Assembly: GCF_019797765.1 (NCBI RefSeq)
Contig: NZ_CP081862.1
Location: forward strand, 3,472,001-3,536,000
Length of the DNA: 64,000 nucleotides
Reading direction: 5' to 3'
DNA from: Cellulomonas sp. C5510
GTDB taxonomy: Bacteria > Actinomycetota > Actinomycetes > Actinomycetales > Cellulomonadaceae
Shown here: in pieces, positions 54,753 through 64,000 of the stretch
How the letters are laid out: every line of letters starts with the position of its first letter
Numbering within the stretch: position 1 is the stretch's first letter
The notes under the pieces: model-generated
Databases searched by the model: none
Told to the model about the DNA's origin: nothing
The model's input: the letters and a program-made list of their open reading frames with translations, nothing else
Program-made: the position numbers and the translations under genes

Positions 54753-55317
54753 TCTGTGCGTCGAGCGGTCACCGACGCCCGGCGCAGGCCTGCACCGGAC
54801 CCGGCACGGGCGCGGCGGCACCGGCGGCGCGGCGTCTCGTGACCCCTGTCATCTCATGTCATGACGCTGACAGCCGTCAGAGGACGTTGTGACGACGTTC
54901 ACGCCACGGTCGTCCGCGGGTCGTCCGGCCGACGCGGTCGCCACCGGTCGCGACCAGGACGTCCACCGGTCGTCCGGAAGATCCGCGATGTCGGATCTGC
55001 CGGACCTCTGATCTGCGCATTTCGGGACATACCGGCCGATCGATGCGTGATCCACATCACATTCGAGGGCCGAATGCGGTCGCGCGAGTTGCGTTCGGCC
55101 GCCGCAGCGCCACAGGCTGGTTCCACGCCCCGAGGGGCACCCTCCGACTCACGGAACGACCCCGACGCCACGTCGCCACCCGTCCGAACGGGTGACTCCC
55201 GTCACGCCCAGCCGCCGTCCCCAGTCACAGCCGAGGCCTCCCCGCCCCCGCTGCCCCCGTCCCTCCGCCGCGTCACCGTCGCCGCTGGCTCCACACCCTC
55301 CAGCGCCGAGGTGAGCG
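54753..55317 (+). other. Long non-coding region before the exopolysaccharide operon
   Basis: About 560 bases without a convincing gene on either strand. Base composition drops at 55005-55095 (AT-richer, e.g. CATTTCGGGACAT, TGATCCACATCACATTCG), which suggests a promoter zone. CTGAC-AGCC-GTCAG (54869-54882) and several GTCGTCC / CCGGTCG repeats (54908-54980) are present. It probably contains the operon's regulatory leader of around 200 bases. Confidence 0.5.
55046..55061. promoter_or_regulatory. CRP/GlxR-like site, CGTGA-N6-TCACA
   Basis: C-GTGA-TCCACA-TCAC-A matches the CRP/GlxR consensus TGTGA-N6-TCACA at nine of ten defined positions. It is in the AT-richer part of the leader, 257 bases before the glycosyltransferase start. 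Confidence 0.55.
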
Positions 55318-56970
55318 ATGTTCATCTTCATCCTGCAGATCCGGCACATGCTCGACGACCAGGCCGAGCTGTACCTCTTCACCGTGTTCTCCGCCCTGGT
55401 GTGGGCGCTCTGGCTGCTCAAGGTCGGCCTGTCCCGTCGGTACCGCCCGTGGTTCGCGGAGCACCACGAGACCACCAGCGTCGTCGTCCCCGTCGTCGAC
55501 GAGCCGCTCGACCTGTTCCGGGACGTGCTGACGCGCGTGACCGAGCAGCACCCCGACGAGGTCATCGTCGTCATCAACGGCAGGCCCAACCCCGGTCTCG
55601 AGCAGGTCTGCGAGGAGTTCGCACCGCTCGTCCGGTGGGTCCACACCCCGATCCCGGGCAAGCGCAACGCCGTGAAGATCGGCACCGAGCTCTCGCGCCA
55701 CGACGTCACCGTCCTGCTCGACTCGGACACGGTCTGGACGCCCGGCACGCTGTCGGAGCTGCTCAAGCCCTTCGCCGACCCCAACGTCGGAGGCGTGACG
55801 ACGCGGCAGCGCATCCTCGAACCCACGCGCTCCTGGATCACCCGCTGGGCCGACTGGCTCGAGAACTCGCGCTCGCTCTACTCGATGCCCGCGCAGTCCG
55901 TCCTCGGCCAGGTCGGCTGCCTGCCCGGTCGCACCATCGCGTTCCGCCGGCACATCCTCATGGAGGTCATGCACGACTTCATGACCCAGCGGTTCATGGG
56001 CGTGTTCCTGGAGGTGTCCGACGACCGCACGCTGACCAACCTCACGCTCAAGCAGGGCTACCGGACGGTCTACCAGCACACCAGCCTCGTCTACACCGAC
56101 GCCCCGCTCCAGGTGAAGAAGCTGTTCAAGCAGCAGCTCCGCTGGGCGCGCGGCAGCCAGTACAACACCCTGCGGATGCTGCCGTGGATGCTCGGGCACG
56201 CCCCGGTGCTCGCCGTGTTCTTCCTGGCGGACATCGTGCTGCCGTTCCTCCTGGTCGGCACCATCGCGGGCTGGGTCTACCGGGCCGTCAGCGGCACCGG
56301 GGTCAACCTCTACGAGGCCATGCTGGAGACCTACGGCGCGCAGGCGGGCTGGTTCTGGGTCATCGCCCTGATGGTCGTGTCGTCGGTGCTGTCCATGGCG
56401 ATCCGGCAGATCCGGCACCTGCAGGAGGTCCCGAGCGACTTCTTCCGGCTCCCGGTCTTCATCATCGTCTCGACGTTCTTCCTCATGCCGGTGCGGCTGC
56501 TCGGGTTCCTGCGCATGGCGCACGCGTCCGGGTGGGGCACGCGTGCCGGTGCCTACGCCGGCGGCGACCCCGGTACCGCCGAGGACGACGGCGACCACCG
56601 CCCGTCGCTCGAGGCGGAGCTCGGCCTGATGTCGCAGCCGGCGCCCGTCGACGTGGTGGACCGGGGCGGGCTGCCCACCCAGCGCGACCACGGTTCCGGT
56701 CCGGGCGCCCCGGTGCCCGCCGTCGCCGGTCACGGCGGTCTGCTCGCCGAGGCCGACGCGACGACCCCGCTCACCGCCGTCGCCGCACCGGCACCCGCAC
56801 GGCACGCCGCCCCGTCGGCGGCGCCCACGGCCGCGCCGGTCGCGGCCGGCCGGCGCGAGGCACGTGCCACCCCGCCCGCACCCGCCCGCCGGCGGCTCAA
56901 CCCGCTCGCGGCGATCCCGTACGGCATCGCCGTGGTCCTGTTCGCCCTGGAGGCGCTGCTCTATGTCTGA
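55318..56970 (+). CDS. Processive GT2 polysaccharide synthase, hyaluronan-synthase-like
   Basis: 550 residues. One N-terminal span (about 17-36), then the GT-A domain. PIPGKRNAVK, the DxD motif DSD at 135-137, GQVGCLPGRTIAFRR, the catalytic base SDDR at 234-237 (EVSDDRTLTNL), and QQLRW at 272-276. SDDR/QQxRW are the marks of class I hyaluronan synthases and type 3 capsule synthases. Four or so C-terminal spans form the polymer channel. A 120-residue disordered tail ends in a further hydrophobic segment. It is co-transcribed with GH26 and Ugd genes, so the polymer may contain glucuronic acid. Confidence 0.88.
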   Translation: MFIFILQIRHMLDDQAELYLFTVFSALVWALWLLKVGLSRRYRPWFAEHHETTSVVVPVVDEPLDLFRDVLTRVTEQHPDEVIVVINGRPNPGLEQVCEEFAPLVRWVHTPIPGKRNAVKIGTELSRHDVTVLLDSDTVWTPGTLSELLKPFADPNVGGVTTRQRILEPTRSWITRWADWLENSRSLYSMPAQSVLGQVGCLPGRTIAFRRHILMEVMHDFMTQRFMGVFLEVSDDRTLTNLTLKQGYRTVYQHTSLVYTDAPLQVKKLFKQQLRWARGSQYNTLRMLPWMLGHAPVLAVFFLADIVLPFLLVGTIAGWVYRAVSGTGVNLYEAMLETYGAQAGWFWVIALMVVSSVLSMAIRQIRHLQEVPSDFFRLPVFIIVSTFFLMPVRLLGFLRMAHASGWGTRAGAYAGGDPGTAEDDGDHRPSLEAELGLMSQPAPVDVVDRGGLPTQRDHGSGPGAPVPAVAGHGGLLAEADATTPLTAVAAPAPARHAAPSAAPTAAPVAAGRREARATPPAPARRRLNPLAAIPYGIAVVLFALEALLYV

Positions 56971-58753
56971 CGCACCGACCACCCCCGCCGCGTCCTCGGG
57001 CGCCGCCTGGTGGGCACCGACCATGGGCCGGATGACCGTCCGCGCCCGCCTCGCCACCGCGGCCGTCGTCGCCGGCCTGCTCGCCGTGACGCTCGTGGTG
57101 TGGAACACGCCCGCCGTGTCCTCGCTCGTGGGCGCCGACGAGTCGGACGCCGCCGAGCCCACCGCCGCCGAGCTCGCGCTCCAGCGGCGCAACGCCGAGC
57201 TCGAGGCGCAGCTCGAGACCAGCCGCTCGCAGTCCGACGCCCTGCGCGACGTGCTGTCCGACGAGCAGGCCGCCCGCAAGAAGGGCGAGCAGGACCGCGC
57301 CGCCGCCCAGGCCGAGCGGGACGCCCAGGGCGACTCCGCCGACGGCGGCTCCGGCTCGGGGGGCTCGTCGCGCTCCGGGTCGTCGGGGTCGTCGGGGTCG
57401 TCCGGCTCGTCGGGTCGCTCCGGCGGGAGCGCAGCAGCCGGCGGGGCCGCGGCCGCGCCGGCCTCCGGGCCCGCGGGCGAGCAGCCCGCCAACCCCGCGG
57501 CACCCCGGCCGGAGAACCCCGCCGCTCCGCCGGAGAAGCCCACCAAGCCGACCGCCCCGAGCCGTGCCGCGCTGCTCGACCCGGACGAGCGCTACGTCGG
57601 GATGTACACCGAGCAGGCGCCGTTCAACTGGGCGACGTTCGACGACGCCGCGCAGGACATCGGCCGTACGCAGGACATGGTCGGGTACTTCGGGGGCTGG
57701 GACGAGGACTTCCGCGCCAACGCGGTGACCCGCGCCTGGGAGCGCGGGATGCTGCCGATGCTCACGTGGGAGTCCCGGCCGATCGGGTCGAAGAACGACG
57801 TGGTCGAGGAGCCGGAGTACAGCCTGCCGACGATCATCGACGGCGGCTTCGACGCCTACCTCACGCAGTACGCCCGCGACGTCGCGGCCACCGGGTTGCC
57901 GCTGGCGATCCGCCTCGACCACGAGATGAACGGCGTCTGGTACCCGTGGTCCGAGCAGACCGGGTCCGGGGCGCCGATCAACGGCAACGGCGTCGGGGAC
58001 TACGTGCGCATGTGGCAGCACGTGCACGACATCTTCGAGGCCAACGGCGCCAACGACTACGTGATCTGGGTGTGGGCGCCGAACATCGTCAACAACCTCC
58101 CCACCGCGAACCAGTCCGCGGCGTTCCTCGAGGCCCTGTACCCCGGCGACGACTACGTCGACTGGGTCGGCGTCTCCGGCTACCAGCGACCGCCCTACAA
58201 GGACGAGAACGACTCGACGTTCTCCTACACGTTCGACCGGACGCTCGACCAGCTCCGCTCGATCACCGACAAGAAGATCCTGCTCGCCGAGGTCGGCGCC
58301 TCCGAGATCGGCGGCACCAAGCCCGCGTGGGTGCGGTCGTTCTTCGAGGGGTTCGACCCCGGGCGCAACGACGACGTGATCGGCTTCGCCTGGTTCAACC
58401 TCGCCGTCACCACGTACGTGGACGGCCAGCTCGCGACGAACGACTGGCGCGTGGACTCCCGGGCCAACAGCCTCGAGGCGTTCCGGACCGGGATCGCCGA
58501 CCCGGCGCGCCGGTTCGGCGGCGAACCGACCGCCGCGGCGGCGTCCGCCACGGCGTCACCCGACGCACCACCCCGGACCGCGACCGCGGAGCCGGCGGCG
58601 ACGCCCTCGCCGACCGCGGAGCCGGAGCCCGGCCCCACCCCGGAGCCGACCACCCGGCCCGAGCCGACCACCGGGCCTGCGCCGACCCCCGGGCCCGAGC
58701 CGGCACCGGAGCCCACGCCCAGCAGCACGCCCGCCCCGGCGGCGACCCCGTGA
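56963..58753 (+). CDS. Membrane-anchored GH26-family glycoside hydrolase with coiled coil
   Basis: 596 residues; the ATG overlaps the synthase stop by eight bases. A single N-terminal span (about 29-48) anchors it outside. Coiled coil at 66-122 (LQRRNAELEAQLETSRSQSD), Ser/Gly linker 124-157, Pro/Ala linker to 200, and the GH26 domain about 205-510. The acid/base Glu321 is in RLDHEMNGVWYPW and the nucleophile Glu443 in LLAEVGASE. WVWAPNIVNNL is also typical. A Pro/Thr/Glu tail follows. GH26 enzymes cut beta-mannan or beta-glucan; here it may trim the polymer, like BcsZ in cellulose synthesis. Confidence 0.88.
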   Translation: MSDAPTTPAASSGAAWWAPTMGRMTVRARLATAAVVAGLLAVTLVVWNTPAVSSLVGADESDAAEPTAAELALQRRNAELEAQLETSRSQSDALRDVLSDEQAARKKGEQDRAAAQAERDAQGDSADGGSGSGGSSRSGSSGSSGSSGSSGRSGGSAAAGGAAAAPASGPAGEQPANPAAPRPENPAAPPEKPTKPTAPSRAALLDPDERYVGMYTEQAPFNWATFDDAAQDIGRTQDMVGYFGGWDEDFRANAVTRAWERGMLPMLTWESRPIGSKNDVVEEPEYSLPTIIDGGFDAYLTQYARDVAATGLPLAIRLDHEMNGVWYPWSEQTGSGAPINGNGVGDYVRMWQHVHDIFEANGANDYVIWVWAPNIVNNLPTANQSAAFLEALYPGDDYVDWVGVSGYQRPPYKDENDSTFSYTFDRTLDQLRSITDKKILLAEVGASEIGGTKPAWVRSFFEGFDPGRNDDVIGFAWFNLAVTTYVDGQLATNDWRVDSRANSLEAFRTGIADPARRFGGEPTAAAASATASPDAPPRTATAEPAATPSPTAEPEPGPTPEPTTRPEPTTGPAPTPGPEPAPEPTPSSTPAPAATP

Positions 58754-58806
58754 CCCGCCGCACCGCCCGCACCCGCCCGCAGCGCCCCACCGTGAGGAGC
58801 ACCGCC

Positions 58807-60213
58807 ATGCACGAGTCCGCCCTCTCCGCCGCCGCCCTCTCCGCCGCCACCGACGCCGACGGCCTGCCCGCCGAGCCCGCCGGCGACTCCCCGCTGCGCA
58901 TCAGCGTCTTCGGCACCGGGTACCTCGGTGCCACCCACGCGGTCGCCATGGCCGAGCTCGGGTTCGAGGTGCTGGGCGCCGACACCGACCCCGGCAAGGT
59001 CGAGGCGCTGGCCGCCGGCAAGGTGCCGTTCTACGAGCCCGGGCTCGACCCGCTGCTCGAGAAGCACCTTGCGACCGGGCGCCTGCGGTTCACCACCGAC
59101 CTGGCCGCCGCCGCGGCGTGGGGCGACGTGCACTTCATCTGCGTCGGCACCCCGCAGATGCGCACCAGCCACGCGGCGAACCTCGCCTACGTGGAGTCCG
59201 CCGCCACGACGATCGCCCGCAACCTCACGCGCCCGGCGCTGATCGTCGGCAAGTCGACCGTCCCGGTCGGCACCGCCGCCCGGCTGCGCACGCTCGTGTC
59301 CGAGGAGGCCCCCGCCGGTGTGCCGGTCGAGCTGGTGTGGAACCCGGAGTTCCTGCGCGAGGGCAAGGCCGTCGAGGACACGCTGCACCCGGACCGCATC
59401 GTGCTCGGCGGGCCGTCCGCCCGGGCCGAGGCCACGCTGCGGCAGGTCTACGCCGGGCCGGTCGCCGAGGGCACGCCCGTCGTCGTCACGGACCTGCCGA
59501 CCGCGGAGCTCGTGAAGGTCAGCGCGAACGCGTTCCTCGCCACCAAGATCTCGTTCATCAACGCGATCTCCTCCGTGTGCGAGGCGGCGGGGGCCGACGT
59601 CACCGTGCTGGCGGACGCGCTCGGCCACGACGTGCGCATCGGCCGCCAGTTCCTCGACGCCGGGCTCGGGTTCGGCGGCGGCTGCCTGCCGAAGGACATC
59701 CGCGCCCTCATGCACCGGGCGAACGAGCTCGGGGCGTACCGGGCGTCCGCCCTGCTGCAGCAGGTCGACGAGATCAACATGGGCCAGCGCGAGCGGGTGC
59801 TGGACATGACCGTGCAGGCCTGCGGCGGCTCCGTCCTCAACCGCCGGATCGGCGTGCTGGGCGCGGCGTTCAAGCCCCACACCGACGACGTGCGGGACTC
59901 GCCCGCCCTCAACGTCGCGGCGGCGCTGCACCTGCGCGGCGCCCAGGTCACCGTGTACGACCCGGAGGCCGGGGACACCGCCCGGCGGTCGTTCCCGACG
60001 CTGTCCTACGCCACCTCGGTGGACGAGGCCGTCGAGGGCACGGACGTCGTGCTGGTGCTCACCGAGTGGGACCAGTTCGTGCAGGCCGACGCCGGGCACC
60101 TCGCCGGGCTCACCTCGACGCCGCGCGTCATCGACGCCCGCGGCAAGCTCGACCCCGCGCGGTGGCGCGGTGCCGGCTGGGAGTTCGCCGGCCTCGGGCG
60201 GACCGCCGCCTGA
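58807..60213 (+). CDS. ugd: UDP-glucose 6-dehydrogenase
   Basis: 468 residues, GAGGAG before the ATG. NAD motif ISVFGTGYLGATHAVAMAEL, ICVGTPQ, GKSTVPVGTA, NPEFLREGKAVEDTLHPDRI, catalytic Cys in GFGGGCLPKDIRAL, and C-terminal FKPHTDDVRDSP. A 30-residue Ala-rich N-terminal extension precedes the fold. It makes UDP-glucuronate for the synthase two genes upstream. Last gene of the module. Confidence 0.95.
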   Translation: MHESALSAAALSAATDADGLPAEPAGDSPLRISVFGTGYLGATHAVAMAELGFEVLGADTDPGKVEALAAGKVPFYEPGLDPLLEKHLATGRLRFTTDLAAAAAWGDVHFICVGTPQMRTSHAANLAYVESAATTIARNLTRPALIVGKSTVPVGTAARLRTLVSEEAPAGVPVELVWNPEFLREGKAVEDTLHPDRIVLGGPSARAEATLRQVYAGPVAEGTPVVVTDLPTAELVKVSANAFLATKISFINAISSVCEAAGADVTVLADALGHDVRIGRQFLDAGLGFGGGCLPKDIRALMHRANELGAYRASALLQQVDEINMGQRERVLDMTVQACGGSVLNRRIGVLGAAFKPHTDDVRDSPALNVAAALHLRGAQVTVYDPEAGDTARRSFPTLSYATSVDEAVEGTDVVLVLTEWDQFVQADAGHLAGLTSTPRVIDARGKLDPARWRGAGWEFAGLGRTAA

Positions 60214-60230
60214 CGGGCGGGGTCCGGCGG

Positions 60231-60283
60231 GGGCGCCCCGGCGGCCGCGGCGCGGGAGGGCGCGCCGGGCCGCCGGGGCGCCC
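60231..60283 (+). terminator. Terminator of the exopolysaccharide operon
   Basis: GGGCGCCCCGGCGGCC (60231-60246) and GGCCGCCGGGGCGCCC (60268-60283) pair perfectly over 16 bases with a 21-base G-rich loop, 18 bases past the ugd stop. No U-run. Confidence 0.7.
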
Positions 60284-60363
60284 GTCGCGCGTGTGGGCGC
60301 CGGCTGCTTCGATGGTCCCGTCGGGGCGACGCCGCGCCGCCCCCGAGCCTCGCGGAGGACGAC

Positions 60364-61143
60364 ATGAGCGTGCACGAGCGGCCCTGGGCGGACGGCACCC
60401 CCTGCTGGGCGCAGCTGACGGTCCCCGACCTCGAGGCGGGGCGCCGGTTCTACGGCGACCTGCTCGGCTGGACGTTCGACGTCGGCCCGGCCGGGACGGG
60501 CTTCTACAGCCAGGGCCTCGTGGGCGGACGGCCCGCGGCGGCGCTGGGCGGCGTCATGCCGGGCGGCGAGGACGAGCCGGTCGCGTGGCTGACCTTCCTC
60601 GCGGCGGCGGACGCCGCCGCCACCCAGGAGCGGGCCGTGGCGGCGGGCGCCCGGGTGCAGGTGCCGGTGGCGCCCGTCATGGACTTCGGCTCGATGGCGG
60701 TGCTGACGGACCCCGCGGGGGCGACCGTCGCGCTCTGGCAGGCCGGCCGGACCCTCGGGGCGACCGTCGTGAACGAACCCGGCGCGATGATCTGGAACGA
60801 GCACCTGTCGGCGCGCCCCGCCGAGGCCCGCGCGTTCTACCGGGCGGTGTTCGGCTACGGGGTCACCGACATGGGCGCGCCCGGCTTCGGCTACACGACC
60901 GTCGAGGTCGACGGCCGCGCCGTCGGCGGCATCGGGGGCGGCGCCGACGCCGCGTCCTGGGAGGTGTACTTCGCCGTGACGGACACGGACGCGGCGACCG
61001 AGCGGGCCGTGCGGCTCGGCGGCGCCGTCGTGTCCCCGGCCTCGGACACGCCGTACGGGCGGCTCGCCGGGGTCACGGGACCGTTCGGGGAGCGGTTCTG
61101 GCTCATGTCGACCGACGAGGAGCCCAGCGCGCCCGCCGCGTGA
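60364..61143 (+). CDS. Double VOC-domain (glyoxalase/bleomycin-resistance fold) protein
   Basis: 259 residues with two VOC halves: about 10-125 (CWAQLTVPDLEAGRRFYGDL) and 135-250 (IWNEHLSARPAEARAFYRAV). Both halves keep the Phe-Tyr helix. GAGGA stands before the ATG. Relatives are often annotated as hydroxylase or glyoxalase-like; no substrate can be named. It lies alone after the operon terminator. Confidence 0.88.
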   Translation: MSVHERPWADGTPCWAQLTVPDLEAGRRFYGDLLGWTFDVGPAGTGFYSQGLVGGRPAAALGGVMPGGEDEPVAWLTFLAAADAAATQERAVAAGARVQVPVAPVMDFGSMAVLTDPAGATVALWQAGRTLGATVVNEPGAMIWNEHLSARPAEARAFYRAVFGYGVTDMGAPGFGYTTVEVDGRAVGGIGGGADAASWEVYFAVTDTDAATERAVRLGGAVVSPASDTPYGRLAGVTGPFGERFWLMSTDEEPSAPAA

Positions 61144-61197
61144 GGGCCGCCGACCCGCGGGACGCCACGTCCGGCGGGCGCGGCTACCCTCGACGCC

Positions 61198-61983
61198 GTG
61201 CCGACCGATCCGACCCCGTCCTCCGCCGGGCCGCCCGCCGCGGACCGGGCGGCCGACGCGTTCCGGCAGGCGAAGAAGGTCGCCGGGCAGCCCGTGCGCA
61301 CGTTCCACCCCCGCCGGGCGACGCTCGGGGAGCGGCGCGCGGACGCGCTCGAGCGGCTCTGGCCCCGGTACGGCGTCTCCGTGCACGACCCGGTGCTCGG
61401 CCTGCCGCCCACGACGGCCGCGGGGGCCCTCGACGCCCCCGCGCTGTTCGGCCGCACCGCCCCGCTGGTCCTGGAGATCGGCTCCGGCATGGGCGACGCC
61501 ACGGCCGCGATGGCGGCCGCCGACCCCGACCGCGACTACCTCGCCGTCGAGGTGCACCTGCCCGGGGTCGCGAACCTGCTCGTGCTGCTGGAGGAGCAGG
61601 GCCTCACCAACGTCCGGGTGGCGCACGGCGACGCTCTCGACCTGGTACGCCGGGTCGTCGCGCCCGGGTCGCTCGCCGCGGTGCACGTGTTCTTCCCCGA
61701 CCCGTGGCCGAAGGCCCGGCACCACAAGCGCCGGATCGTCGCGCCCGAGCACGTCGCGCTGCTGCGGAGCCGGCTGGCGATCGGCGGCGTGCTGCACTGC
61801 GCGACCGACTGGGAGCCGTACGCGGAGCAGATGCTGGACGTCGTCGCCGCCGACCCGGGCCTGACCAACGAGCTCGGCGGCTACGCCCCGCGGCCGGAGC
61901 ACCGCCCGGTCACGCGGTTCGAGCGGCGGGCCCTCGCGGCCGGGCGGACCCCGCGGGACGTGGTCGCGACGCGCACGTCCTGA
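61198..61983 (+). CDS. trmB: tRNA (guanine-N7)-methyltransferase TrmB
   Basis: 261 residues, GTG start. SAM motif LVLEIGSGMGDATAAMAAAD; FFPDPWPKARHHKRRIV is the TrmB mark; C-terminal VTRFERRALAAGRTPRDV. It makes m7G46 in tRNA. The N-terminus carries a 60-residue extension (RQAKKVAGQPVRTFHPRRA) seen in other high-GC members. Convergent with the ABC exporter at a 16-base gap. Confidence 0.94.
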   Translation: MPTDPTPSSAGPPAADRAADAFRQAKKVAGQPVRTFHPRRATLGERRADALERLWPRYGVSVHDPVLGLPPTTAAGALDAPALFGRTAPLVLEIGSGMGDATAAMAAADPDRDYLAVEVHLPGVANLLVLLEEQGLTNVRVAHGDALDLVRRVVAPGSLAAVHVFFPDPWPKARHHKRRIVAPEHVALLRSRLAIGGVLHCATDWEPYAEQMLDVVAADPGLTNELGGYAPRPEHRPVTRFERRALAAGRTPRDVVATRTS

Positions 61984-61999
61984 GCGCGGCCGGCCGGCC

Positions 62000-63739
62000 T
62001 CAGGTGCCGGGCCGCCCCAGGTGGACGACGCGGTCCGCGGTGCGGACCGCCCCCGGGCGGTGCGCGATCACGAGCACGGTGCGGCCCCGAGCCGCCTCGG
62101 CGAGCGCGTCCTGGATCTCCGCCTCCGTGGCCACGTCCAGCTGGCTGGTCGCCTCGTCCAGCACCAGCACGGGCGCGTCGAGCAGCAGCGCGCGGGCGAT
62201 CGCCACGCGCTGGCGCTGCCCACCGGACAGCCGCTCGCCCATCTCGCCGACCCGGGTGGCGTAGCCGTCGGGCATCGCGACGATCGCGTCGTGCAGCGCC
62301 GCCCGGCGGCACGCGTCCTCGAGCTGCTCATCGGTGGCGTCGGGCGCCGCGAGCCGGAGGTTGGCCGCGAGGGTGTCGTTGAACAGGTAGGTGCTCTGCC
62401 CGACGACGGCGACGTGCCGCCGCAGGTCCTCCAGCGCGACGTCCCGCACGTCGACCCCGCCGAGCAGCACCCGCCCCTCGTCCGGGTCCCACGCGCGGGT
62501 GAGCAGGTTGACCAGCGTCGACTTGCCGGAGCCCGACGACCCGACGACGGCCGTGGTGGCGCCGGCGGGCACGTGCAGGTCCACGCCGTCGAGCACCCGG
62601 CGCCGCGGCGCCTGTGGGACACCGTCGGCGTCGTCGTCCTGCGACGCGGGGTAGGCGAACGTCACGCCCTCGAACCGCACGTCGAGCGGCCCGTCCGGCA
62701 GCGGCACCGGGTGGGCGGGCGAGGTGGTGGCCGGCGGCGCGTCGGTGACCCGCCAGATGCGGCGCGCGGCGGCGAACGCCTGCTCGAGGTCCGGCGCCAC
62801 GTCCTCCACGGCGAGCACGGGCGTGAAGACCGCGAGCGCCAGCACGACCGCGACGGCGTAGTCCGCCCAGGTCAGCGCGCCGGAGGACACGCGCGCCGCC
62901 CCGACGAGCGCCACCGTCGCGACCGCCGCGACCAGCAGCACCGCGTTCGCCGCGCGACGGCGGGCCGTCCAGGCCGCCAGCCCGTCGAGGCCCAGCCCGA
63001 CGTCGTCCGCGAGCGCGCGCGCCTGGGCCCGCCGCCGCGTCTCCGCCCCGAACGCCAGCACCTCGCGGACGCCCTGGAGCGACTCGGTGACGAGCTGGGC
63101 GATCCGCCCCCGGGCGGCCCGCACGCGCGTCGCCGCGACGGCGCTGGGCTCGCGGCCCCACGCCGGGACGACCGCCCCGACGAGCACGAGGAACGGCAGC
63201 AGCACGAGCGCGAGCACCGGGTCGTACCGGACGGCCAGCACCACCAGGACGACCACCGGCACGACGACGGCGCTCACCGCGGGCACGAGCGTGTGCGCGA
63301 AGAACACCTCGACGCGGTCGACGTCCTTGGTCGCGCGGTTGACCAGGTCGCCGGTGCGGCGCGACAGGACGCCGGCGGGAGCCTGCGGCGCGAGCCGGTC
63401 GTAGAAGTCGACGCGCAGCATCGCGAGCGCCCGGAACGCCACGGCGTGGCCGGTCAGCTGCTCCAGGTAGCGGAGCACGCCCTTGAGCAGCGACAGCGCG
63501 ACGAGCGTCCACACCGTCGGGGCGAGCGGGGCAGCGGGGTCGTCCGCCACCCGGGCGGCCCCGGCCGCCGCCACCGCGAGCAGGGCGATGCCGAGCAGCT
63601 GGCCGACCACCCGGCAGACCAGCGACGCCGCGAGCGGCGGCAGCACGGGGCGGCCGAACCGGACCAGCCGGCGGGAGATCGCGGCCCGGGACAGCGGGGC
63701 GGGCGCGGGGGCCGCGGCGGGGTCGAGCACGGTGCTCAT
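62000..63739 (-). CDS. ABC exporter half-transporter, CydC-like
   Basis: 579 residues. Six membrane spans (about 35-310), then one ATPase: [63 protein letters not shown] and H-loop VIAHRPGAV. It overlaps the stop of the upstream half-transporter (ATGA), so the two form a heterodimer. CydDC moves thiols across the membrane; lipid or drug export is the other option. Confidence 0.87.
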   Translation of the reverse strand: MSTVLDPAAAPAPAPLSRAAISRRLVRFGRPVLPPLAASLVCRVVGQLLGIALLAVAAAGAARVADDPAAPLAPTVWTLVALSLLKGVLRYLEQLTGHAVAFRALAMLRVDFYDRLAPQAPAGVLSRRTGDLVNRATKDVDRVEVFFAHTLVPAVSAVVVPVVVLVVLAVRYDPVLALVLLPFLVLVGAVVPAWGREPSAVAATRVRAARGRIAQLVTESLQGVREVLAFGAETRRRAQARALADDVGLGLDGLAAWTARRRAANAVLLVAAVATVALVGAARVSSGALTWADYAVAVVLALAVFTPVLAVEDVAPDLEQAFAAARRIWRVTDAPPATTSPAHPVPLPDGPLDVRFEGVTFAYPASQDDDADGVPQAPRRRVLDGVDLHVPAGATTAVVGSSGSGKSTLVNLLTRAWDPDEGRVLLGGVDVRDVALEDLRRHVAVVGQSTYLFNDTLAANLRLAAPDATDEQLEDACRRAALHDAIVAMPDGYATRVGEMGERLSGGQRQRVAIARALLLDAPVLVLDEATSQLDVATEAEIQDALAEAARGRTVLVIAHRPGAVRTADRVVHLGRPGT

Positions 63740-64000
63740 CGGGTCGCCTCCGTGGCGTCGGCGCGGGCGGTTCCGGTCGTGCCGGTCGGGCCGGTCGTGC
63801 CGGGCGTCCCGGCCAGGCCGGACAGGTCCATCGCGCGGGCGTAGTACGAGTCGATGCCGCCGAGCCGGTCCGGCGGTCCCTGCTCGACCACCCGCCCCTC
63901 GGCGAGCACCAGCACCTCGTCCGCGCCGCGGACCGTGCTCAGCCGGTGCGCGACGACCAGCACGGTGCGCCCCTCGCCGGCGCGGTCGAGCGCCTCCACC
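63736..64000 (-). CDS. ABC exporter half-transporter, C-terminal part only
   Basis: The frame enters from the right edge; 88 codons are seen. It reads [40 protein letters not shown], the H-loop and last strand of an ABC exporter ATPase. A Gly/Thr/Pro tail ([18 protein letters not shown]) follows. It is the partner of the gene at 62000-63739. The rest lies outside the window. Confidence 0.87.
   Translation of the reverse strand, partial: VEALDRAGEGRTVLVVAHRLSTVRGADEVLVLAEGRVVEQGPPDRLGGIDSYYARAMDLSGLAGTPGTTGPTGTTGTARADATEATR

Overview
The window is very GC-rich, about three quarters G+C by eye. It uses many GTG starts and one TTG start, and neighbouring genes often overlap in ATGA or GTGA style. 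It carries a DtxR/IdeR-type iron box, a HAIR (HspR) element before clpB, purS/purQ, a DUF3151 gene, a sigma factor/RskA pair and a plant-polysaccharide style glycosidase operon. Together these point to a high-GC actinobacterium. Cellulomonadaceae (a Cellulomonas-like organism) is my best guess, an inference from gene content rather than a database match. No rRNA, tRNA, CRISPR array, insertion sequence or prophage was found.

Layout. 1-3720 (minus): a truncated luciferase-like gene behind a candidate cysteine-rich leader peptide, purQ and purS, a small hypothetical and a YtcJ-type amidohydrolase. 3761-4564 (minus): a PaiB-like FMN-binding protein. 4725-13397 (plus): a seven-gene peptide-uptake operon with a binding lipoprotein, an M14 peptidase, two permeases, a serine hydrolase, a GbsR/MarR regulator and a double ATPase. 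13652-16942 (plus): a small Cys protein, a lipoprotein with an internally duplicated domain, then an ECF sigma factor with its RskA-type anti-sigma factor. 16993-21062 (minus): an iron-siderophore ABC importer behind a DtxR-type box. 21171-24813 (minus): purC, purD and purA. 25094-29162: DUF3151, two STAS proteins and a PAS-GAF-SpoIIE-HATPase regulator, with the ruins of a mazEF toxin-antitoxin pair between them.

29261-31133 (minus): class II fructose-bisphosphate aldolase and a GntR regulator. 31303-40117 (plus): a sugar ABC importer followed by a NagB-like protein, a GH4 enzyme, a BadF-type sugar kinase and a GH3 enzyme. Several GGTC/GACC half-sites lie between the regulator and the operon. 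40146-51957: mostly housekeeping genes (SpoU methylase, a HExxH protein, purT, two DedA proteins, a HAD phosphatase, YwiC-like, pyrE, an SDR, exonuclease III, two DUF4190 membrane proteins, TetR, an NDH-2-like oxidoreductase). 52053-54653 (minus): clpB.

55318-60213 (plus): a three-gene exopolysaccharide module. It holds a hyaluronan-synthase-like GT2, a membrane-anchored GH26 protein and UDP-glucose dehydrogenase. A long leader with a CRP/GlxR-like site precedes it and a strong terminator closes it. This is the best candidate here for an undescribed system. 60364-64000: a double-VOC protein, trmB and a CydDC-like heterodimeric ABC exporter cut by the window end.
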